Positions 44,626-50,534 of a stretch of 50,534 nt of DNA are shown piece by piece. Below the pieces are notes generated by a model. That model saw only the letters and a list, made by a program, of their open reading frames with translations. It did not search any database and was not told the origin of the DNA. Every line of letters begins with the position of its first letter. Positions within the stretch are counted from its first letter, which is position 1. Location of the stretch: positions 1-50,534 of the forward strand of contig NZ_JAIOUQ010000008.1 in NCBI RefSeq assembly GCF_019931065.1, read 5' to 3'. Both the position numbers and the translations under genes were made by a program. Source of the DNA: Methanobacterium spitsbergense. GTDB lineage: Archaea; Methanobacteriota; Methanobacteria; Methanobacteriales; Methanobacteriaceae.

Positions 44626-45246
44626 TTAAAACTTAATCCTGGGTTTTTTAAATAAATCAGATATTAATGCATGAATAAGAGAAATCGGTATTAAAACGGT
44701 TCCTAAGATCATGCTGACTTCATATAGCAAATTACTTCTAGGATCAGGTCTGCCTCTCAATCGATTAAAAAAAGAACTCCACGCAATACCATAAACATTT
44801 CCAATCATTATAGTACAGATGGAACCAAAGATGCCGTTTGCCTTGGATATTCCATAGATTTCTACAATACGCTGCCACGATTCCAGTGTAGGATTTCCTC
44901 TCGTATCTGCATAATGTTGCGCAAACATGACTGCTGCAACTTCACTATTAGGGACATCGTCTATAATTCCAGAAAGCATATTTTGGATTTCTTCATTGTT
45001 CATTCCACTCTCAAGAGCCTTTTTTGAGTGGGCGTAAGAACATATTGCACAGCAATTCACTTGAGTCACCGCAAGCATAATTCTTTCAATAAATTTTGGG
45101 CTCAATTCCTTTTTTCTTTTAGCTTTAAACATGTATTTCATTGTTCGGATTCCATTATAAAAAATCCAGTAAGATTCCTGAACTGAGTAAAGTTTTTTAC
45201 CAAACTTCCCATCATTTCTGATTTTATGTTTTTCCTTGATATTCAT
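44626..45246 (-). CDS. AhpD-like carboxymuconolactone decarboxylase family protein
   Basis: 206 residues. 'VNCCAICSYAHSKKALESG' near residue 72 has the CxxCxxxH redox motif of AhpD-type proteins (preceded by an extra cysteine). The C-terminal part contains 'IMIGNVYGIAWSSFFNRLRG' and a hydrophobic helix. AhpD-like proteins relay electrons to peroxiredoxins or act as alkylhydroperoxidases. ATG after AAGGAAAT. Stands alone between the MFS and polyphosphate genes. Confidence 0.85.
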   Translation of the reverse strand: MNIKEKHKIRNDGKFGKKLYSVQESYWIFYNGIRTMKYMFKAKRKKELSPKFIERIMLAVTQVNCCAICSYAHSKKALESGMNNEEIQNMLSGIIDDVPNSEVAAVMFAQHYADTRGNPTLESWQRIVEIYGISKANGIFGSICTIMIGNVYGIAWSSFFNRLRGRPDPRSNLLYEVSMILGTVLIPISLIHALISDLFKKPRIKF

Positions 45247-45467
45247 GAATTATTTCCTTCAATTAGAAGCTTGTACAATTATTATAACGGTTTATCATAA
45301 ATCTTTAGAGACTAAATTATTATTACATATAAGTTTACAGGAAAATTCAGACAAATTATTTCCACACAGTATATAATAACCCTAACAGAAGATGAATATG
45401 ACCACTAGGAAACAAATTTAGAGAATGATCACGAGTATTAAACTTAAATATCTGATAATGTATTAAT

Positions 45468-47588
45468 TTATCCTTTCAAAAAATGTTTCAATTTAGAGAA
45501 AAATGATTCCTTTCCCACTTCCTCTTTACCATATTTTGAGAAATCATTATTCATGAAATAAATTTGGGAATCAATTAGATCTATACTCCTAATAACCCGC
45601 TCATACTCTCCTTTATCATTAATTTTCCGAGCTTTAACATTATCATTAAGCATAATATCTATTATATTCATTAACTGTTTCTTTAAAACTGGTTTTTCAA
45701 TGGGAAAAGTAAGTTCAACACGTTTTTCAGTATTTCTAGTCATTAAATCACCACTAGATAAATATATTGTGGCATCTTTTCCCATACCAAAACAATAGAT
45801 CCTTGAATGTTCCAAAAACCTTCCAACTATACTGATTATCTCAATATTTTCAGTTTTACCTGGTATTCCTGGAAGTAAACAACAGATGGATCTAATTATT
45901 AATTTAATTTTCACACCAGCATTAGATGCCTTAGATAACATATCAATCAATTCCCTGTCTGTTAGGGAATTCATTTTCATGAAAATACTGGCCGGACGGT
46001 TATTCTTTGCATTTTCAATTTCATTGTTGATCTTTTCAATTACTTTGTTTTTAAATCCAAATGGTGCAACCAACAACTTATCATACTCACCATTTAAATT
46101 AGAAATTGCCATATTTTTAAAGAACAACATGGCATCTCTTCCAATAGCATGGTTTCGTGTAATAAAACTAAAATCAGTATATAATTTACTGGTTTTTTCA
46201 TTGTAATTACCAGTTCCCAGTTGTGTGATATATTTGATGTTATTCTTCTCTTTCCGTGTAATCAAACAAACCTTTGAATGGACCTTGTAATCTTCAAACC
46301 CATACAAAATCCTACAACCTGCTTCTTCTAATAAACCAGCATAGTGAATATTATTTGCTTCATCAAATCTAGCTCTTAGTTCAATTAAAACAGTTACCTC
46401 TATCCCATTTTCACGTGCTTCCAGTAGATATTTTATAATCGAAGAAGATCTTGCCAGTCTGTAGATGGTAATTTTAACAGATACAACATTTTCATCATTA
46501 GCTGCCTCTTTTAATAATCTTAAAAATGGTTCTATTGAATCATATGGATAGAATAATAGAAAATCCCTCTTTTTTAGTTGGGGTATAATCTTTCCTTCCC
46601 TAACAGTTTTTGGTATTTTAGGATAATATGGATTAAATGATAATTTATGGAATAGAAGTTCATTTTTCTTTTCTATATGACTATACAATTTAAATACATA
46701 ATCCATATCCAAAGGAGTATTAGAGATTTGCACTTGACTCTGTTGGATATTTAACTTTTCACATAGAAATTTGTTTAATTTAGAGTTAGAATATTTATAG
46801 ATCTCTAATCGTATGGGTGCTAATCGAGTTCTTTTCTTTAAAATTTTTTTCATATATCCCTTATAATCTTCATCTTCATCAATTTGGGAATCAGATAGGG
46901 TTATATCAGCATTTCTGGTAACAGAAACTATGGTTTTAAATTCTATGTCATAATTTGAAAAGATTTCATTAACATATTCATATATTATTTTTTCCAATAA
47001 TATAAAACGCAATTCATCCTTTGGAAAATAGATTATACTGGGTAAAGTAGATGGGATTGGGATAAGCCCATACAAAGTTAGGCCTTTATCCCTTATTATC
47101 AACATGACATTCAGGGATTTGTTTAATAAATGGGGAAATGGATGGTGAACATCAATAACTTGGGGGGATAAAACTGGGAAAATATAGTTAAAGAAAAATT
47201 TATTTATAAATTTTCTTTCAACCTTAGTCAGATCTTCAAAATCGAGATCATAGATACCTTCCTCTTTTAAACTAGAATTTATAGATTTATATACATTATT
47301 TCGACGTTTGTATAATAATTTAGTCCTTTCAAAGATATCATCAAGTTGATCTTGTGCATTTAAACCAGTTTTATTGTCCCTATAATCCTCATCAATAAGG
47401 GATAGATCATATAAACTTCCACATCTTACCATATAAAATTCATCTAGATTACTTGAGAAAATAGACACAAATTTTAAACGTTCTAATAAAGGAACAGAAG
47501 AATCCTCTGCTTCTTCTAAAACACGTTCATTAAAGTTTAACCAGGACAGTTCACGGTTTTGGGTAAAACTATAATCCATTTTAGACAT
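45468..47588 (-). CDS. ppk: Polyphosphate kinase 1
   Basis: 706 residues, normal for PPK1. 'FTQNRELSWLNFNERVLEEA' and 'SNLDEFYMVR' at the start are family hallmarks. The autophosphorylated histidine is in 'YKVHSKVCLI' at about residue 437, and the second active-site histidine in 'EHSRIYCFG' further on; 'TIYRLARSSSI' and 'ELRARFDEANN' are ATP-site segments. Makes long-chain polyphosphate from ATP at the cytosolic side. Starts seven bases after the exopolyphosphatase gene, with its AAAGGAG site inside that gene, so synthesis and breakdown are encoded together. Confidence 0.97.
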   Translation of the reverse strand: MSKMDYSFTQNRELSWLNFNERVLEEAEDSSVPLLERLKFVSIFSSNLDEFYMVRCGSLYDLSLIDEDYRDNKTGLNAQDQLDDIFERTKLLYKRRNNVYKSINSSLKEEGIYDLDFEDLTKVERKFINKFFFNYIFPVLSPQVIDVHHPFPHLLNKSLNVMLIIRDKGLTLYGLIPIPSTLPSIIYFPKDELRFILLEKIIYEYVNEIFSNYDIEFKTIVSVTRNADITLSDSQIDEDEDYKGYMKKILKKRTRLAPIRLEIYKYSNSKLNKFLCEKLNIQQSQVQISNTPLDMDYVFKLYSHIEKKNELLFHKLSFNPYYPKIPKTVREGKIIPQLKKRDFLLFYPYDSIEPFLRLLKEAANDENVVSVKITIYRLARSSSIIKYLLEARENGIEVTVLIELRARFDEANNIHYAGLLEEAGCRILYGFEDYKVHSKVCLITRKEKNNIKYITQLGTGNYNEKTSKLYTDFSFITRNHAIGRDAMLFFKNMAISNLNGEYDKLLVAPFGFKNKVIEKINNEIENAKNNRPASIFMKMNSLTDRELIDMLSKASNAGVKIKLIIRSICCLLPGIPGKTENIEIISIVGRFLEHSRIYCFGMGKDATIYLSSGDLMTRNTEKRVELTFPIEKPVLKKQLMNIIDIMLNDNVKARKINDKGEYERVIRSIDLIDSQIYFMNNDFSKYGKEEVGKESFFSKLKHFLKG

Positions 47589-47595
47589 GTTTAGT

Positions 47596-48507
47596 TTACT
47601 CCTTTAACATTTTTCTACGTAAATAGCCTTCCCTAACACTGAATTTACTGATCTGTATTTCTTCACAGCCAAAATAGGAAGTAATTGATTCGACTATCAA
47701 CAATGCAGGAACTAAAGTATGGACCCTAGAGGGTTTGACATGTAATATTTTATAATAGATATAGTTATTATGATTTGATTCATTGAGTTTCAGTTCTTCT
47801 TTTAACTGTTTTAACAGTTTAACATCAACTAAATTATTTTTCTTTTTCTGTAAATCTAAATTTACCAGTAATTTTTTAATAGCACGAATACTTCCCCCTA
47901 CACCACACATAAAAGGAATTTTTTCATTATTTTTAAGACCAATTTTATCCAATTCAAAGTATATTCTTTCTTCAATCAGTTTGCACTCTTTTTTATTGGG
48001 TATTATATCAGAAACATAATCATTGAACATTTTTAGAAAACCAATGGGAATACTGTATTTTTTGTATATTTTTCTATCCTTAAAAAGTACAATTTCAACA
48101 CTACCCCCACCTAGATCAATTAAAATTCCATCATCCCCTTTGATGGTGGGAATCGATCCATAAAAACTTAATTCTCCCTCTTCTTCACCAGATAATAGAT
48201 CAATTTCTATATTTACCCGATTCTTAATAATTTGTAAAACTTCAGCAATGTTTTCAATATTTCTCAATGATGCTGTAGAAAAGAAGCTGTAATTATCTAT
48301 TTTTAAATAGTCCAGATCATTTTTCATTTTTTTTAGAACAGTTACTAACTCTTCAATACCGTTATCTGTTAGTTTTCCGTTGTTTATATAAAATAGTAAA
48401 CCTAAATTTTCTTTTTCAGAAAATTCGACACTTATGACATTATGTCGGTAATTATAAACATTTAATTTTACAGTGTTTGAACCTATATCTACGACCCCAT
48501 ACAACAT
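47596..48507 (-). CDS. ppx: Exopolyphosphatase (Ppx/GppA family)
   Basis: 303 residues from ATG 48507, eight bases after GAGGT. ASKHA-fold motifs: phosphate-1 'VVDIGSNTVKLNVY' at the N-terminus, 'LSGEEEGELSFYG' with the catalytic glutamate near 118, and phosphate-2 'ILIDLGGGSVEIVLF' near 135. Short form without the C-terminal HD-like domain. It removes terminal phosphate from polyphosphate and may also act on pppGpp-like substrates. First gene of the ppx-ppk operon. Confidence 0.95.
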   Translation of the reverse strand: MLYGVVDIGSNTVKLNVYNYRHNVISVEFSEKENLGLLFYINNGKLTDNGIEELVTVLKKMKNDLDYLKIDNYSFFSTASLRNIENIAEVLQIIKNRVNIEIDLLSGEEEGELSFYGSIPTIKGDDGILIDLGGGSVEIVLFKDRKIYKKYSIPIGFLKMFNDYVSDIIPNKKECKLIEERIYFELDKIGLKNNEKIPFMCGVGGSIRAIKKLLVNLDLQKKKNNLVDVKLLKQLKEELKLNESNHNNYIYYKILHVKPSRVHTLVPALLIVESITSYFGCEEIQISKFSVREGYLRRKMLKE

Positions 48508-48866
48508 CAATATAACCTCATATTAAGAAGATTTGAAATATTAAACTAATTCTAAGTTTGTTCTAATTTATTTACAAATACCATATATCACTACAATCTT
48601 TCTTAGATATATTAATTTATAGCTTTAATTGACAATAAATTTTAGTATTAATGTTAAAATAGCAAATGATTCATTTTTTTAACTTACTATTACTACTTTA
48701 TATCCCGAATTCCATTGGAAACCACTAGTTTACTGTTTAATTTAGATGCCCTTGTTTTTGTTTTCTAGATTGATAACAAGAATCTTACTATGAATAGATA
48801 TAAGTAATATCCATTTAAGAACTTTAGTAAGAACTGATAGGATTAAACAATCCTCTTATTTTTCTA
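48508..48866. other. Intergenic region of 359 bases
   Basis: Promoter side of ppx-ppk and end of the HEAT-repeat gene. AT-rich with no open frame, repeat or RNA supported. Confidence 0.4.
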
Positions 48867-50153
48867 TTAATTAATGGATATTATATCAGTTTTAGAATTC
48901 CAATCCATATTAACCATAACTTCCGATACTTTTTTACGAACATCCTCATTTTCGTCTTTTAAACTTTGTTTTAAAGGTTCTAAGGCCCTTTCATCTCCTA
49001 TTTCACCTAGTGCTTCGGCCGCATTAAATCGAAGATCCAACTCTCCATATTTTAAAGTCTGAATAAGAGGGAATACTGCAAGGTTTCCTATTTTAGATAC
49101 TTCAATCCATTTTGTTTTCGCAATTAAATAATATACATTTTCTTGTCCGCCTTTAGACTTCCAACCAATCTTGTCTAAAGCCTTTGCTGCTTCTAATCTA
49201 ATATAACTATCTTTGTCCTTTAAAGCATTAATAAGGGGGTTTACTGCCCTTTCATCTCCAATTTTACCAAGAGAATCTGCTGCTCCACATCTAAGATATC
49301 TATCTTCATCTCTTAAAGCTTGGATAAGAGGGATAACTGCAGGTTTACCTATCCTATAAAGTATCTCTGATGCCCTCTTTCGAAAAATATCCCCTTTATT
49401 GTCCGTTAAAGCCCGGATAAGAGGATCTACTGCCATTTGATTTTCCATCTTAATAAGGGCGTCTGCAACTTCCTCCCTTACCTTACAATCATTACTTGAT
49501 AATTCTTGTACTAAAAAATCAGAACCATTTCTGTCCACATTAATAATAACATCCATAAATAATTCTGTTAAGTATCTATCACTTTGGCTACGGCAAAACC
49601 TAAAATATAAATCGTGTATTATATCTGTAGCTCTTTCATCTCCAATCTTACCGAGTGCTTTAATAGTTGAAATTAATATTTTACGATCATATTTTTCATA
49701 GCTTTTTATATCTTTTAAAATGTGTATTAAATGTTCAATTGAATTTTTATCTCCTATTTCCCCCATAAGATTAATATAATAAATCTTAGTATCCCTATTT
49801 TGATTATTATACTTAAACATTAAATTCCTTGATGAGTGTTCCCCAATTTTAATAAGAGCAAATTTTACTCCTTCCTCAAGTTTTTCATCTTTCAACGCCA
49901 TTATAAGAGTATCTACGGCCGGGTCTCCAATTTTAACAAGAGAATTAAAGACTTCATTTCGGACTCTTTCTTCTTCGTCTTTTAAGGATTGGATTAAAGG
50001 AGCAATGGCTTTTTCTTCACCTATATCCCCTAAAGAAATTGCTGCAAACATTCGAATATTGCTATCTTCATGTTTAAGTGCTTTAATTAGCCCTTTAATA
50101 TCTTTTTTTGCCCTTAATTTCTCTATATCTAATTTATTAAATTTAGAACCCAT
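48867..50153 (-). CDS. HEAT-repeat (PBS-lyase type) scaffold protein
   Basis: 428 residues composed of about eleven HEAT-like repeats with the pattern 'DERAVNPLINALKDKDSYIR' and 'LEAAKALDKIG'. ATG preceded by AGGAGGT. No catalytic segment, signal peptide or membrane helix. Such proteins are all-helical solenoids that bind other proteins; the PBS-lyase name comes from distant relatives and does not imply lyase activity here. Tail to head with the ppx gene across the gap, own transcript. Confidence 0.9.
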   Translation of the reverse strand: MGSKFNKLDIEKLRAKKDIKGLIKALKHEDSNIRMFAAISLGDIGEEKAIAPLIQSLKDEEERVRNEVFNSLVKIGDPAVDTLIMALKDEKLEEGVKFALIKIGEHSSRNLMFKYNNQNRDTKIYYINLMGEIGDKNSIEHLIHILKDIKSYEKYDRKILISTIKALGKIGDERATDIIHDLYFRFCRSQSDRYLTELFMDVIINVDRNGSDFLVQELSSNDCKVREEVADALIKMENQMAVDPLIRALTDNKGDIFRKRASEILYRIGKPAVIPLIQALRDEDRYLRCGAADSLGKIGDERAVNPLINALKDKDSYIRLEAAKALDKIGWKSKGGQENVYYLIAKTKWIEVSKIGNLAVFPLIQTLKYGELDLRFNAAEALGEIGDERALEPLKQSLKDENEDVRKKVSEVMVNMDWNSKTDIISIN

Positions 50154-50534
50154 ACCCTGGGACCTCCTGAATTTCTATTTAAATTGTTTGATTAATTTAT
50201 GATATTATTAACTTCAAAAAAAATTTATATAATAATTATTCTAATTTTCTAAATTATATAATAGAATTAATCAGAATTTTTATGAATTATTTTAAAAATG
50301 AATTATCAAATATTGTGATTAGAAAGAATAGTGATTACACAATCAGTTCTCTTATTTTCTTCTTTTACGTTCATTTTGTAATAATTCCAAATTTTAACTG
50401 CAAAATCCATTATATAATTATTGTTACTTTAGGAAGATATAGCTAACTGTTCAATACTGATAATTATTACTTTATTTTTTGGGGCTGTCAAGTTGTTGGG
50501 GGTTGTTGATGTTTTCCGTGTTTTGTTGTCCATT
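50154..50534. other. Right end of the window, 381 bases without a gene
   Basis: AT-rich DNA. The last 60 bases turn G/T-rich; on the minus strand they could be the tail of a coding frame ending 'NNPQQLDSPKK'. This end resembles the left end of the window in inverted orientation (see findings). The promoter of the HEAT-repeat gene should lie at its left side. Confidence 0.35.

Overview
The window looks like a chromosome segment of a Methanobacteriales methanogen, most likely Methanobacterium-like. The support is a small histone (37.6 kb), an Alba protein (16.1 kb), archaeal TATA boxes and leaderless-looking starts, an intronless tRNA-Leu without encoded CCA, low GC, many double zinc-ribbon proteins, and surface proteins ending in a hydrophobic helix plus basic tail. 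Genus level is inference.

Layout. 0-8.7 kb is a defence-type block: an McrB/McrC pair, a fused GmrSD-like DUF262/HNH protein, a frameshifted TPR plus NucS-like nuclease gene, and another PD-(D/E)XK-type protein. 8.9-10.7 kb has a voltage-gated potassium channel and a frameshifted exonuclease/phosphatase-family gene. 10.8-15.5 kb is a run of zinc-ribbon proteins around an M48 metallopeptidase that itself ends in zinc ribbons, with a TM2-like protein. Alba follows at 16.1 kb, then a decayed second copy of the exonuclease/phosphatase gene. 17.3-22.8 kb is a surface-glycan cluster: a GT11 fucosyltransferase-like enzyme, a GDP-fucose-synthase-like epimerase with no normal start codon, a decayed receiver domain, a GT2 enzyme and a UDP-glucuronate-decarboxylase-like gene broken twice. 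23-28.9 kb holds small membrane, zinc-ribbon and ribbon-helix-helix proteins and a pentameric ligand-gated ion channel homologue. 29.4-31.3 and 38.7-40.1 kb carry two secreted eight-repeat PQQ-propeller proteins with nearly identical 3' ends. 33.5-35.4 kb is an ABC exporter, followed by a winged-helix regulator and a membrane protein. The right end has a SOUL protein, an MFS exporter, an AhpD-like protein, a ppx-ppk polyphosphate operon and a HEAT-repeat protein.

Many genes here are broken or remnant (TPR-NucS, both exonuclease copies, receiver domain, epimerase, a ribbon-helix-helix copy, surface-protein tails), so the region behaves as a fast-changing accessory zone with core genes (alba, histone, tRNA, ppx-ppk) embedded in it. 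Some frameshifts could be sequencing error. The same one-base loss in both exonuclease copies argues that at least that one is real.

The most unusual signals are these. (1) A short hairpin with invariant loop CAGGCAA occurs three times in intergenic DNA, and its stem changes on both sides in a compensating way. (2) A 12-base G tract abuts the start codon of one propeller protein. (3) Two otherwise intact genes have good ribosome binding sites but ACG or ATA where the start codon should be. (4) There is an archaeal ligand-gated channel homologue with an extra N-terminal membrane anchor. (5) A lineage-type zinc ribbon is shared by three genes, two of which couple it to membrane segments.
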